Origin: Paracentrotus lividus
Taxonomy: Eukaryota; Echinodermata; Echinoidea; Camarodonta; Echinidae
DNA length: 64,000 nucleotides
Assembly (NCBI GenBank): GCA_940671915.1
Contig: CALNVZ010003426.1
Location: 32,800,471-32,864,470 of the forward strand
Reading direction: 5' to 3'
In this document: one piece after another, positions 23,401 through 38,400 of the stretch
How positions within the stretch are numbered: position 1 is the first letter of the stretch
How the letters are laid out: each line of letters starts with the position of its first letter
Position numbers and translations under genes: made by a program
Notes under the pieces: model-generated
Database searches by the model: none
What the model saw: the letters and a program-made list of their open reading frames with translations, nothing else
Told to the model about the DNA's origin: nothing

Positions 23401-26400
23401 CTCCAATTGTTAGCAGAAGCTCGGACTTGCAGTAGATGATACTACTGTCCGATTCAAGTTAGAATAAAAACACAGAGGCCCATATTCTAGAGTAATCTGA
23501 GTTTGTACGAGTCGCAAGTTCATGTAAAACTATTCGTGTGATCCTTTTGTCTGTTGTTGACTGATGCATCAGACAAAAGGGATCACATAATAGCTTTGCA
23601 CTAGCACGAACTTGCGACTCATACAAACTCAGTCTCAGAATATAGGCCATAATATTGGAATCAGTACTAGATAAGACCATACTATGATACAAGGATATAT
23701 TCGTATCAATGGAATGAGTTTTCAGTCTGATGCAAAATCATTCTCTAAAAAGGATTACAAATACTAGATGACAAACACTTACTTTAGTAATGCACCATGA
23801 CTGAGCTCTGGGAGGCCACACTTTAGAGGATTTTTGTTTCTCTTCAACTGAGATCTCAGGATACAACAACAAACCCTCATCGTCCTGTAATAAAAAATAA
23901 AAAAAATGCTACAAATGATTACCATGGCAACAAAAGATCGGGGGGGGGGGGGGGGAATGATTCACAAACAGCTAAAGTTAATCCCAACTAAGAATCTATG
24001 GAACTATAACATGGCTATTAATCCTAAAATTGTTTTTATCCCAGTTGGGATCGATTTTACCTGTTAGTGAATCAGCCCTTGAAGAATAACTGATCTGAAG
24101 TAACATCTAGCTCAATAATAGATTTTATTTCTAAATTCTTGTAAAGTGTGATAACTTTACCAACAAAAATACATTTATTCTTGAAAGATGAAGAATAATT
24201 ACTGAAAATGCCATTTTTTAAAGAAAAAGTGGGATTGCTCAACAGTATGTAATCAGAGAATCTTACCCCATGTTGTAAGAAGTTTGCATCATCATGAAGG
24301 TCATGGGCTTTCATATCCTCCTTGACCTTTTCCCTGACCTCTAGAGGCGTGTCCTCGTTGATCTCTTGGTAAGCCTCCTCTGGGTAGATGTCACGCACCA
24401 TCCATGATGTATGTCTGTATGATGGCAGGTCAAAGGTCAAAAGTATAGTGACATAGCATTGCAAAGAAAGAGAGAGAGAGTTGGATTAAAGAAAGGGGAG
24501 AAAAAGGAAAGATAGAAAGTAGACATGAAGAAAATGCTAACATTTTGGATTTCGGTTTCTCTTTAAACCAACTCTATATCAGGTTGGATCTATCATTTAA
24601 CCACCCCCACCTCAAACAATAATAACAAATATAAAGACAGGAAATAATCATTCACTTGTTTCCATTGGTATAGAAACACACGCACTGCAGTGTGAAAAAG
24701 GAGCCAGGCTGCTGTGAAAAAAAAAAATGACAGGCTGCCCTGGAGGGATTCGAACCCATGACCTTTGGATTGCCAGACCAGCATCATAACCACTAGACCA
24801 CTGAAGAGCCCTAGTGATCCTTTCTCACAATGCAGTTGCATGTGTTGTTTTTTTAGTGTTGGAAACAAAACAACACAATTCAAGTTTAATAATAGATATG
24901 ATCAAAAAGTTTACCTTTCTCCCCCTTCAGGTAGCTGATCAGAAAGCAGAGGTTCTCTCAGGACAGCCCTTGTTGGCTCTCCATAGGCCTGTGAGTAATC
25001 CTTGTATCCTACTGCTCTATCTAACGTCAGCTGAAGGCAGTATACTGTGAAAGAATAAAAATTAATCATTTGTTAGCACAGATTTTCTGGGAACAACCCT
25101 TACTGGCTCTTCATATGCCTGCGATTAATCCTTGTACCCAACTGCTCTATCTAACGCCAGCTGAGGGCAGTATACTGCGATTGAACAAGATAAATCTTAA
25201 ATATCTATTTGGGACTAAAATTATGTAAAAGCTTTTTATTCCTCAAAACCTCAATCATGGATTTTTTTTTTTACAACTAGTTATTCTTCGATTGAAAATA
25301 AGTCTATCTGTAAAGAATATTCATCATGGTAAATTTGGCAAAGTGTCATATTATCAGGATTAAATAATGGCATAAACCACACCACAAAAAAAAAACTTTT
25401 CTAAATGTAGTCCAATTATTATAATGCCAGAAATAAACATACATTGTGGAGAAAAAAAATTGTTTTCATGTTTTTCCTTCTTTACTCCTAATTTATCTCA
25501 TGGATCGTGTCGTGGTAGCAGTAAAATCCCTGCCTGGAAAGTCAATGCACTTTGGTATTTATCCTCATTTATCCATGGTAATTATGTTGCATAATTTTAG
25601 AGACATACTTCTAATAAAGAGGTGATAGGTGCTATATAAGCAGGGATCATTATTGATTATTGATATTACCAAGAGTTATGATCAACTGCAAATTCATTAC
25701 TTAGCCAGTCAGGATCCTTGTTGCATGCACTTCTCGGATGAAACACTTACTCCGAACTGATACGAATAGTTGTTCCAAATTTGCAACTTTTTGTGTTACA
25801 AAAGGTAATCCATTTTCAGTGGGGGCATCTTCCCAGCTTATCTATTTTGGCTATGTATTTGTATCACATAATTGAAGACTCCTCACCTTTACAATGATAT
25901 CTTCCTTGAATCACAGAAAGTCAAATGAAGGTGACAGGTACAAAATTCTTTTTTTTTTTGCAAGTTTTTGTCAAAGTGTGACAGGCTGAGTGAATACTTT
26001 CAATGGTGTCACATATCATCGTAAACAATCCCATTCAATGTTATGGGACAGCAGGGACAGCATTCACTCACTCTTGTATCATTTTCTCAAAACTTGCAAA
26101 GAGTGGATTGTGTATCTGTCACCTTCATTTGCAAGTTACTCGCATATACGTTGCATTTATGATTCAAGAAAGGTATCATTGCAAAGGTGTCGAGTTCGTC
26201 TTTAATTATATGTTATATATGAATAGCAACAATCGATGTCTTTGGAAATCAGTCCGTCTAAAAATGGATTACATATTTTGATATGCACTGTATAACAATT
26301 GTTCCATTTAATGGAATAGCTTACCATGAGGATCTCTATAAGGTTCACCAAACGAGAGCCAGACCTTCTGATCATTCTTCAGATCATAAACATTGGTGAT

Positions 26401-29400
26401 CTCCTTGCCCTTAGAATTGAAGATCTTAGTGACGATGGTACTAAGAGCTGTGGTGTTCTGCTCTGGTCTCACCCACCGTGTTATGGTATCCAGCAACTAC
26501 AAGATAGGGGAGTACAAGACAGTGAACACAAGGGACTACATCAGGATGCAGTGGTTACATGGAAATTGGTTTGTGGGGCAACATGATAGTGGATGATATA
26601 GTCCTTGCGATCGAAGATCTTTGTTTTGATTGTGCTGAGAGCAGGGGTGTTCTGCTCTTGTACAACAACTAAAAGAAACAACAGCTAGCAAATTTACATG
26701 AGGAACTTTATGGACTTTAAAAACTCTTCATTTTATCTCCTTTTTTTTTGCTCCCACCCATCGCCACCCGAGTGAATAAACACTAGAGCATTTTGGTAGC
26801 TAATTTGATACCTAGGTGAGAACTTATACATGTAGGTCCCCATAAATTCTTAGTATTGAATTACTCTTGTCGCTAACATGAAAGAAACCTCAGTACAATA
26901 ATAGGCCTAATAGTAATACACTTACAAAGAATATTGTGTAATCTATTAAGTAATACTATTTAGAGGCGCAATGTACACAAGAAAAACAAAAGTCAGATAA
27001 AAAGAAAACAAATATTGTAACAAATTCAACTCACCCTTTGCATAAGTAAGTTTTGATCAGCTTGGACACCCTTAGATGCCTCCTTCATGTTGAAGAACAC
27101 TGTCTCTTCTCCATCGTTGCGTCCATTCTCATACACCTGAAGGTAGAAAAGAACAATATGTAAGAGAGCTTAGATTACAACCTACAGTCCATTCCTGCTA
27201 AAAAGAACAGCTAGTGACTAAGCCATCATTACTAAATATAAAGATATAAAGATGTGATTTATCACTAAGTATCAATGAATAAGCACACACCAAAAAACAA
27301 ATAGTCACTTACAGACCTAAAAAGATACTAAATACTTTTGAAAAGTGATAATTACCATGTCTTGATGTGTGCTCACTCATGCTTGACTCTACAAATCCAT
27401 CTAATTTTTACACAGAATGTGGTTGATAGGTGTAACAACAACCTTGCCAAGTTATTTTGCACCAGACCTCTTCGTCAAAAAGTTATGCTATTTTAATCAG
27501 GATGAAGTTGCTTTTTGTTAACTTTTGTTGTTCTGATTTCACCCCCACTCTGGCATAAGTCGCTTTTTACATCCTCGTAAACAATGCGGCGTGTTCATCC
27601 AAGTGTAAAAACATACCACACAAAAATGGTATCAAAGATGTGGCAGAAGTTACTTTTTCAAAACATGTATAATAATTTAGGGTTCATAAATTGGTTTTCT
27701 TTTGAATGACAATCTTCTAATTGTTTAATTTTTTTTCTCACTCGTAATACATAAACATCATCAGGTATTTAGCAAAAAAAAATCATGATGTATAAGAAAA
27801 TAAGACTACATAATATACTTTAGAGGAAACCTGCAGCATGCATACTCATGTATGTCATCATTAGACTTTTATCCTGTTGATCTCTGATTATCAGCACACT
27901 ATACCTACCTTGAGTTTGAGTCCTTGTTGACCTACAAGCCTGTGTGAGGAGTCTAATTCCTTCATGTGCTTGGACTTAAATGTATGTCCCTCCTCCTGCA
28001 ATATTATGAAAAATAAAACAACTTGATAATAGTTTCTATCATTATCTAAGCTCAAGATACAGAGAGCTTCTTCTGAAAAAGGCTCTAAATGCCCTTCAAA
28101 TTTTTGCTCACCATAGCCCCCCGCCCCTAACAGCCTAAACCAGCCTTTCAGTTTTGTCCTCAAACCACACGTAATCGCAGGTCTCGTTTTTATTTATGTG
28201 CCATAGCAATTTAAGTTGGGTTGTTAATCTTTTTGGCTTTGACATGTCCAAAATACATGTATGTATATAATTTTTCTCAGAAGCAAGCTACCCAAGGGGG
28301 GGGGGGTGTCACCAAGTCACTCATTCGTAAAGGTATGCATGACTGTACCAACAACTGGTGATCAGTTCTTGTACTAAATGATTGAAAATGCAATGAGTAG
28401 AGGAACCAAGAACATGTTTTAGCTGTTAATAATGTCGTTTGTAAGTTTACAAACGACTTGGTGAAAAACGACTTAGTTAGACGGAGCACTTCAGTTTTAA
28501 AGGGCTGATTACATGCATTCAAACATAAACCATACTCAATAAAATCAAACTGTGATTCAGACTCACCATCTCAAGGGCAGCTTTATCTCCAATAGAATCC
28601 AGAATGTCATCCATTTTACTCCTGGCGTCTTGGAAATCTTCAATCAGAGTCTCAACCTATTGACAACAACAAACCAAGAACATTCTCAAAAATTTTATAG
28701 AAACACCTTGTGAAAGTTTTGAAATTTCTTGATGGGCTTGAAAGTATTAGGACAACTACCCCCAGAAATAGGGTTAGACTTAGAGGTATGAGGTTAAGGA
28801 GTTTTGGCAGGGGGAGGGAAGGGGGGGGGGTAACTGTCCAAAGGGTAAATTGTCTTATAATCCAGGCTTGACAAGTACATGTTCATGTTCATATGCTACA
28901 TTCTCAATGATCCAAGTCATTTTCATAAACTCATAGATGGATACAGTCGGCGTATCTTGATTTATTTTCCCCCCCTCTATTTAAGTGAAATTTGAAAAGG
29001 AACAACGTGGCCATTAGTATGACATTTTTTCCCCAGTACAATCTGCAATGTCAGTATTGAAGTTCAGTATTTTACTTGTCTAGTGTGCAATGATGGAATT
29101 ATTATCCCTTCTTTGGTGGGCCTCGGGAATGAAATCATTTGAGTGTCTTATTGGCAGTTTTCAGTCTCAACCCCAATCAGAGAGAGGAGGGGGATTAAAT
29201 AAGCCCCCCCCCCCCCTCAGGGCCATTACAATAGCCAAGGCTGATTAGTATTGAATGCAAATGTATAAAATGGGTTACAATTTTTTTGTCGTTGTAGGGA
29301 CTTTGTTTGCCGCCTATTGATTATTTTTTGGTTTCTGTCAAAATGGAAATTGGGCACAAACCTGTCTGATTTCTTTATCCATGACGGCCATTTCTCCTGC

Positions 29401-32400
29401 ATTGCCCCTGTCTTCTGCTGCTTGTCTGCTTTGCCTGAGCTCTCCCAGACGTGTCTTTGTCATCTTGGTCTGTTGCTTACAAATCTTTACAATTTCAGAC
29501 AGGAATGCTGCATGGAGAAAAGATTAAAGGGATTAATTAGTTTTTGGAGAGGTGGCGGTTTGGCTATTTAACTACTTTGTCAGCTGGAATAAAATTAGAT
29601 TAGATTACTAATTTTGAATGTATTCAGTGTTTATTTGAGACAATTTGATTCAGAAATGGTTGACATATCAAAAGACAAATTTTGTCTCTTTTTTGCGTTG
29701 GCATAGTTCATTTTGATTATGGTATTGCACATGCGTGTAAAACCAATGCAAATTCCTTAACGCTCTTCCAAGTGCTATGCCTTTCACCATGGCACAGAAC
29801 ATACACTGTATTCTGTATCATGGAGTCATCCGTGCCTCTCCCCCCCCCCCTGCTGTCCTGTCCAATGAGGCTAGTGACAGAGCGATGGTAAATGTGATTG
29901 TGAATTGCTGTATGCCTATCCACATTTTTTCCACTGTTTTTACGCGATTAAATGACTTTCATTTGCTCTGAAACTTTCAGTAGTTTGTTTCTACAGTCAG
30001 AGCAATAGGATTTTTGATCCCCTTCGCACTTGTTTTTAGAAGTTACTCAATCACTTTGAGAGAAATGGGTATAGTCCAGACTACTTACTTTTAGCTCCCA
30101 GAGCACTGAATCTTTCTCCTTTTGAGACCCAGACAGGACCATAGATGGGAGTGGTACTACTCTGCAAGCAGCCATCTAACCTGGGTACTGTCAATGAGAT
30201 CAAACATATCTACATTATTGTATGTGTTACATTTGAAGAAATCCTAATGTCACATACAAGTAGGAATATTGCAGAAATACATTTACTTGCCATTTTTTTT
30301 TTCTGAAGAAAGTAAAATAAGCTTTTATTTTCAAGTACCACCTCACTTTCAGAAGGCAACGTGAATCTTACTTACAAACTTTATGCAATGACAGAGACAG
30401 ACATCGGTGACATACATAGAGCTACTTAAGTATGTTCATGTTTTAATAATGACCTGTATGTGAGGTTTGTTCACAAAGGAAGTTGTGGAACCATACAAGC
30501 CACATAGATTTAAACTTTTTATTTACACAATGATACCAATTAATATACTTGGTGTCTTCAAGACCTTTGTGCCCAAACCAAACTTCTGCGCCTTTGAATG
30601 TTCTCAACAGAAACATGGCGCAATATAAATGCAGTGGATCATCATCAAACATTGCGACCAGACCCATGTATACATGATACTTACATTCATTAAGGTCCTC
30701 TAGTTTAAGCCCATCCCAGGTATAGATATAACGTGCAGGACTGTTCAGATTCAGCTTATTAGTACAAGAATCTAAGAACTGTAAATAAATAGAAATTTTC
30801 ATTAAATTTTCATTACCTCTCATATACATGTATAAAGGAAAAAAGATTGATTCAAAGCAAGAGCTCAACTTAAAATGCATCTCCACAGGTAAAGATTAAC
30901 TGCTTTAAGACCCCTCCCCCTAAAATTTAACTCACTGTACAAAAATGATTTCCCCCCCCCCTTTACTATTGCCAAAACCAAATCCACAAACAAAGCTAAT
31001 TTTACCTTTGTACTAAATGCTCACTGGCTCAAAATAAATTATGAGATCATTGTGCCATCAGGCGGCAAGGGTAGGAAAGCACAGAGAGAACAGACTAGGG
31101 AGATACTGTTTCCCATAGGGTCAACATCAATCAAATTTCAGAGCACTGTAACCTACAGCGGCAATATCTTGGGGCTTCCAATGGGCTCTGGAATGAGCCA
31201 GGTGCGTGTACGTCTGCAAATGTGTACATTTTTAATACGCATACTGACTACAATGTTGAAAATTACCCCCAAAACAGCACCCAAACCAAATTGGTCTATA
31301 GGAATCCTAACCGACATGATATTGAAAGCAAAACCTAAGTGTTTGAGTTAAAAACAATCTTAGAATAATACATGTATAACATTTAAATACCTGATTGTAC
31401 TGGTCCACATTGGCCACTACTTCATGCGACTCGGCTGCATCCCCGTTGATAAAGACCATGACACGACGCATACCTGATGCCAGCATGTTCCTGAAGGGAA
31501 AGCAGCATAAGAACTTACACTATTCTAGCTATCATTAACATTAGGGAGATTCCATGCTTTTGTTATTTTTGTTTCTTCCGTTATTTCTGTAACGCGAACG
31601 ACACATAAGTACTATTTTTCATTTCTAATGTACATGATGTGTCATCCAGTAAAGTTAAATCTTGGTTCTTGTACTCCTTCTGGTACTTCTTGGGGACCAC
31701 CATCAATCACAAAAATATTTGTTTGTTTTCACGTCAAAAAGCAGTGAAATGTTGTGAATGTCCCAAACGACACAGCATGGAATCACCCAAATAATTCTAG
31801 TACAAGTACATGTAGTAGTACATGTACTTGTGTACTACTACATGTGGGTCAAGGAGAACATTGCCTGTTTTCCTAGCCAATGCATTCTCAGGCTCTAAGT
31901 CAGACTTTCTAGCAGTTCTGAGTTCTTCAATTTACTTTCAGACAAAATGACGAAAAAAAACCCCAAAAAACAACAGGGAAGAAAACATGCAGATGGTGTT
32001 ATAATTTCTAAAAAAGTTTTTTTTTGGAGTAGGTTAGCATTTTCAATCATAGTATGACATTTAAGATGAACATAGATTTTAAATGGAATTTTTGACCTAA
32101 TCCGAGTTAAACATTGTAAATGTAGATTAGGGTATTGTCACAGAATTATAGTCCTTTATTTAAAAAAAAAAATAACTGGAAAATGAAAGGGAGAAGTCAA
32201 GAAAAGACCTGCTTACGAGTATGATCCAATCATTAATAGCGAGTAGTTTTACAAAAAGTATTAAGTGGATGTAGCAGGCACTGACCTCATTCTCTTGGAC
32301 AAGGTTGTTCTTGTTTTCTTCTTGCTGCTTGGAAGAACAACGCCATCTAGAGTCCATGCGGCTTGCATGTTCTTTTTCACAATCCCTGTTCATTAGAGAA

Positions 32401-35400
32401 ATCATTTCAGTTGTGAGTTGAGATTTAGTTGTAAAGATTCCATGACATTTTCTCCGCTGTAAATTCCATACACTATCACTAATTTCAACTAATTTCAACC
32501 CTGGAATTAGCACTGTGCTCTACCCGAAACCTAACTTTAGACCTTACATAATACCCTATTGCAAACCTAACACTAACCCTATATCTTAGATGAAATGAAC
32601 CCCAGAGCTATTGTCACAGCACAAATGTCATGTCATTGTTGAAATGGCTTTTTTGCAGCAGCCCCCTTTAACTGAACTGCTGGAAATGATCTTCGTCAAT
32701 AAAAACTCCAATAATACACGACACTATATTGGGCCATACAGAAGTCCTGTAAGATATGAATTTATAATAGGATGTATTTTGTAAACAATTTGCTCCCTCT
32801 TTTCTAATTTCACCTATTTGGAAAGCCAAAAGTACAAGTCAAGGAAAACAATAAAATTTAACCTTGGAAGGAGCAAGACAGTTTTATTTCATGGAAACTC
32901 AGTAAATTATTCTATTAGATCATCACATTAAGTTAACTCTATAAATACATGTATTTAAATACATGTATTTCTTTTCCTCATTGAAGGTCTTTCCTTCATA
33001 TACACACATGTATCTTGATCTTAGAGAAGGAAATACGGGTTCAACTCTTTCCAAGACGGGGACCTTATCACATACCTTGGAGAGGTTTGAATGGATTCTT
33101 GAACGGTTCCCCTCCTGAGATGTAAACCTCCCCATCCCTAGGAATGTCCTCAGCACTCTTCACTTCAGTACCGTCTTCAAGGAAGATTCTTCGTGCTGCA
33201 AACTCGAAGTCCAGCTTCAGCGTGCAGTACTCCAGAAACTACAAGGATTCAAGATAATAGGTAAAGTTTATTTAAGTTTCATCTTGAAACCTACCATCCA
33301 AAAATAAATTGCTTTGTTAATGTAGAAAATCATAAAAATTACAATCTAATTTTATTATTTACGATATGGAAATATACATTTGCCTACCATTGCTATTCGA
33401 CCTCGAATCGCCACAAACCGAAATTTACACCGAAATTTTTGCCCATCTTGCATTTACCCCCCACCCCCATTGAATAGCGCCCTCCATTGACGAGGATGCG
33501 GCCGCATGCGATCTATACTCTTCCTCTAACTCTCTCGCCCCAAAAACTTCCGTATGTTGCAAAGGATAGGGGACGGAGGGAGGGAATGTAGGCAAATGTA
33601 TATTTCCATATCGTAAATAATAAATATTAGATTGTTATTTTATGATTTACTTCATAGAAATATACATTTGCCTACCATTGCTACGACCAGCACCGACAAA
33701 AGACGGGGAGGGCAACCATAACGGTTATGAAACTATAGGAGGACGCCGCCGCTTTGAGAGGTGCGGTGAGAGAAAACCCCGCTGCGGCGATGTCTCTCAG
33801 GTAAAGGAGGTGAAAGAATTCGCAGAACGCCAAAAGGCGCTTTGCAGATATCTTCATCCCACCCCTGTAAATAGGGCCAAGAGGAGCTGATGCTCCTGGT
33901 CTGATGGGCCTTGGGAGTAGTTCCCTCTTCAAGGGCCTTCACTCCCGCAGCCTTGATTGCGGAGACTATCCACCGGGAATAACGTATCTCTAGAAACCCC
34001 TTTATGGGGTTCACGGGAAGTAACAAATAACTGTGAAGTTTGCGAAGATTCTCCGTTCTCTTGATGTACCATTTGAGGGCCCTAACGGGGCACCAGAATT
34101 TGTCTTCTCTGATAGATGAGAACCCATGTCAAGAGGCCGAATGAAGATCTCGATAAGCCCGACGAGGCTGTTTGGTTCTTAGCACATGAATGATGTGATA
34201 GGAATCAGACGAACCCCATGTCTCTCCCAACGAATATGACCTGGTGATATTGAGAGAGCATTAGTGGAACTCTCCTTGCCTGGAGGCGATAGCTAGGAGA
34301 AAGCTTGTCTTAATGGATAGATTCAAACAGGGAAATCGAGTTCAAAGGCTCGAACGGTGGCTTTGACAAAGCCTCCAAGACTTTGGAAGATTCCAGGCTG
34401 GAGTCAAGGGCTTTGAAATAGGGCGTTTTTAAGAAAAGGCCCAAGCAACGCCGAGAGCTGGGGGAGGTCGAGACCGATCCCCATTAGCAAAAACCAGTAT
34501 GAATGGCCGAAATAGCCGAACGATATCCACGAATCGTCGAAAGAGACCTACCTTATCGAACAGAGAAATAAGGAAATCGGCAATAAGAGGCAAAGGAGCC
34601 TCTCTGGGGGACAACCCAAGAGGTTCGCACCAGGCAAAGAAAGCCTCAAGGCGCGAATTGTATACAATCCTAGTCGACTTCCGTCTACTTTCAACTAGCA
34701 GCCTCAGCTGCTCGGTCTGAAAAGCCTCATCCCTAGCCCGCTGGCCGATAGAGGCCATGCAGTGAGATGGATGCTGATGAAGAATGGCATGCGATGCGAT
34801 GCGCTGAAGAACCCCCCGACAAAGGTTGAGAGACTAAGTCCGGGTACGGCCGAAAGGGGCAGCGGCTCCCCTACTAACAGGAGCAACAGATCCTGAAAAC
34901 AGGCCCGACCAGGCCAGTGGGAGCAATCAAGACACATGTTGCCTGATCCTCCCTGATCTCTGAGAACCAGAGGATCAGCTTGAATGGTGGAAAGGGCGTA
35001 CGCCTTCCACCCCTTCCAATGAGAGAGAACGCGATCCAGAACGAAAGCCGAAACTCTCCTGACTCGGGAGCAAAAACGAGGAAGTCTGTTTGTTCAGGGA
35101 GGTTGCAAACAGATCTATTATCCAGGCTCCCGAACCTCTGAATTACTAACTCGAAGACATGAGGGGACAACATCCATTCCGATGGGAGCGCGAGCGACTC
35201 GAGATAGAAAATCTGCTATCAGATTGTCCTCCCCGAAATGTGGAGGGCACCGGGATGATCTCCTCCCGATTGCAACCATTCCCAAAGGAGGAACGCTACC
35301 CTGTTCAACTCCAAAGAGTGTTGTCCCTCCTTGTTTGTTGATGTAGGCCTTCACAGAGGTGTTGTCCGTGAGAATCAACACCGAACGGCCCACCAACAGA

Positions 35401-38400
35401 GTCCGCAGAAAACGTTGGAGGACAAACAGAACTGATAAAAGTTCCAGAACGTTGATGTGAAGCAGCGGCCTCGGAAGGACCCAAGATCCGAACCATCCGA
35501 CCTTGACAATGGCCCCCCAACCTTGAAGTAGACCAGTCCTGTGGTCACTGTAATTGAGGAAGAATGTCCTTGAATCTCTTTCCCTGAAGAAGAAGGTTAC
35601 GGTTCGTCCAAGGGAGAAGAAGCTTCTTGATCTCCACCGTCAAAGGATCCAGACCAGAGGGAAGCTGAGTTCGGCCTGAAAACTTCAGGAGATGCAGCTG
35701 GAAGGGTCTCATAAAGAGACGACAAATTCGGCCAGATGTCCACCAGACTGGCTAAAAGCCCCAGCCATCTCAACCAACACTCGGCTCGAACCCTTCGCAT
35801 GCTCAGAGAGACCCGGCAAGACTAGACCAGAGATCTTACCTACTGTCGAGACTCAGGCCGAGCGACAGCTGATTCTTGATATCCAACTGGGCACCCAAGT
35901 AGATCGCGAGTTCGGGAGGGAATGAATTCGATATTGGACCAGTTGATCATGAATCCCAAACTCTCGGTTGTTTCCACTAATAGCGAAAGATTGGGATGTT
36001 GGAAAGCAGGACCTCCGAACTGGCGACGAGAAGCCAATCGTCTAAGTAAGCGAAGATCCGAAGGCCCTTGCCCCTGAGGAACGACATCAATGCCGAGACC
36101 ACCCTGGTGAATACTCTGGGAGTGGGACGCAGCCCGAAAGGAAGGGCTTTGAAGCGAAAAGTCTCCTTTCCTACAGCAAACCCCAAAAGATCCCTCGATG
36201 AAGGGTCTATTGGGATGTGGACATAGGCATCGCTCAGGTCGAGGGACACCGCAAAGTCGTCCTGACCGAGAGCCGGAAGAATAGAGGCTAGATGGTCCAT
36301 CCTCGAAGGCGACTTTGCGATGTGCCTGTCTGATCCTCTCATGTTGAGGCATCATCCCTGACGCGATCCTGAAACGCCTTGGACCCGAATCACAAAAAAC
36401 GGGCGGAGAGACAGCACGAAGGTCGTGATACCGTCACCGTTCGGAACAGCGTCCCTTTTTCGCGAGCTGGGGTAACTATTTTCCGAAACCAATATGCCTC
36501 CTGCGAAAAGCGATGCGACGTGCGGCGCGTGATACGACTTCGGTAACACCCCTTGGAAGAGGCCTTTCTAGATTCTATGCCGAAGCACCGTTCTTGATCA
36601 CAGAGAGGACGAAGCCAGATCCGTCGTGTCCCGTGTGTAAAAGTTGAACGTTTCCAAAGCTCGGATAGAAACTTCACCGGAATGACCACCCAACGTCAGG
36701 CATCTTCCAAGCGAACTCGCGGGAAGTCATCTGGAATTGGAATGCTTCTCCGAGCCCTGACGCAGGGCTATATCTTCAGCGAAGCCTTCGGGAAGAGCGC
36801 CCCTACCACCACTCCACGGTAACCTCGAGCGGGGAAGTCTGGTCTTGAAAAGACACCGTGATCGATCATAAGATATCACTGAGAAGAGGTCGGAAACTAA
36901 ACCCTCGACACTCCTTGAGAGGCAGCTGCCGGTAGGGGCCAGACTCATGGCAAGGAAACCCTGAAGTCCTCTTAGTCCACAATTTGAGCCTTCTTTTGAC
37001 CTACTGAAAAGAGGCAGCTTGAAGAAAGACCAGACCCTGACCAGACCTTGACGAAGACAGCGATGCGAAGGGAGCCTGACGAACATCCAGTACCTCATAA
37101 TAAGGATATGTAGAGCGTTTCATGGGGTCCTCCTTACGTGAGTACGCAGAGCTTCGTTTTTGTAAGATATGGTCTTGCCAAGTTTGCCTCGCGCGGCAAA
37201 GGGCATGGGGGGAAGTCACGTGCAATCTTCTTGACCCATTGATCCGGGATGAGAGGACTTGCTTTGCTATATGAAGAGTCTCCAAGCCACCACTGAAACT
37301 CTACCGGGCATATCCAAGAGCAAGTTGGGATGTAGCCGGCAATCTGAGAGAAACAAGAGAGAAACCTCTTCTAGGGCCAAAAAGGATCTCGGCCTGGTCT
37401 GGCGGAGAAATGTCCAACTCCTGGGAGCCAGCCAAGAGTTCCAAAAGCATGTCATTCAGGACCGATAAATGAAGACTGCCCGTGATAGCAGACGAAACGT
37501 CAAAATCACCTTTGTCAGATTTCAATAAGGAAGTCTTCCCGGTCTTATCGAAAACATCAGCCAACTTCAGGACCTCCGGGGAGATGGGCTTTGGTGTTAA
37601 AAGACCATCGTCCCCCTCCACAAAGATACCCGATACTTCTTTCAGAATATCTTGTGAGGCTTTCTTCGGTTTTGTTGAAGCACAGACGAATTCCTCTTTA
37701 TGAATGTCCTGTACTCGAAGCTGAAAAGACGTAACAGCTTTCGACCTTCCCGAAAAGAAACCTTTACGCCCCTCCGACGTTTCAGGGGTCACTCCGACCT
37801 CTGGAACGTATTTATGAAATAAACCCGTAACTCGCTTCGCCAAAGGATGAAATATCCACCGAAGCATTAACCTGGGAGGGATCCCGCGTGTCAACCCTAT
37901 CCGAATTGCGGTACAAGGGAGTCGGATGAGATTCAAACAAAGAGACGTGAGAATCAGCCACCGAAACGATCTCATCGTCTGACGAGGAAGCATCCAGTTC
38001 CTCACAAGGAGGGTGGGAACCACCCATAGAGGTGAGTCGGGAGTGGTGACGTACCGCTGCCTCGTAACGTTCAACCCACTCTCGAACCTCCGGAGGTACA
38101 CTCAAACTACCCGGATCGGTATCCGGGAGTTGATGTCGACCCGATAGGGGAGTGACCAACCTCGGGGGGACAGGGTTCCCAACGAAAACCGGATCCGGGT
38201 TCGGCAACGAACGAAGTCCCTCCGAAACCGAAACGCCCGACTGTAAAGGGGCACTGTTCCGCGCGGGAACCGGATCGGGATCCGAAACTGCAAGTCTACG
38301 ACGCTTCGCTACGGAAGGGCCCGCACCAGATGCGGTGCCGATCCGAGAAGAAACCGACTTGGAAGACGAGGTGGGAATCCGGCTTGGCTTCAAAAAAGAA

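Noticed and set aside
31052..31351. 99-codon plus-strand frame in the intron between exons 6 and 7 and its neighbours
   Set aside because: No similarity to known domains and no support from context; probably chance in an intron or an old repeat.
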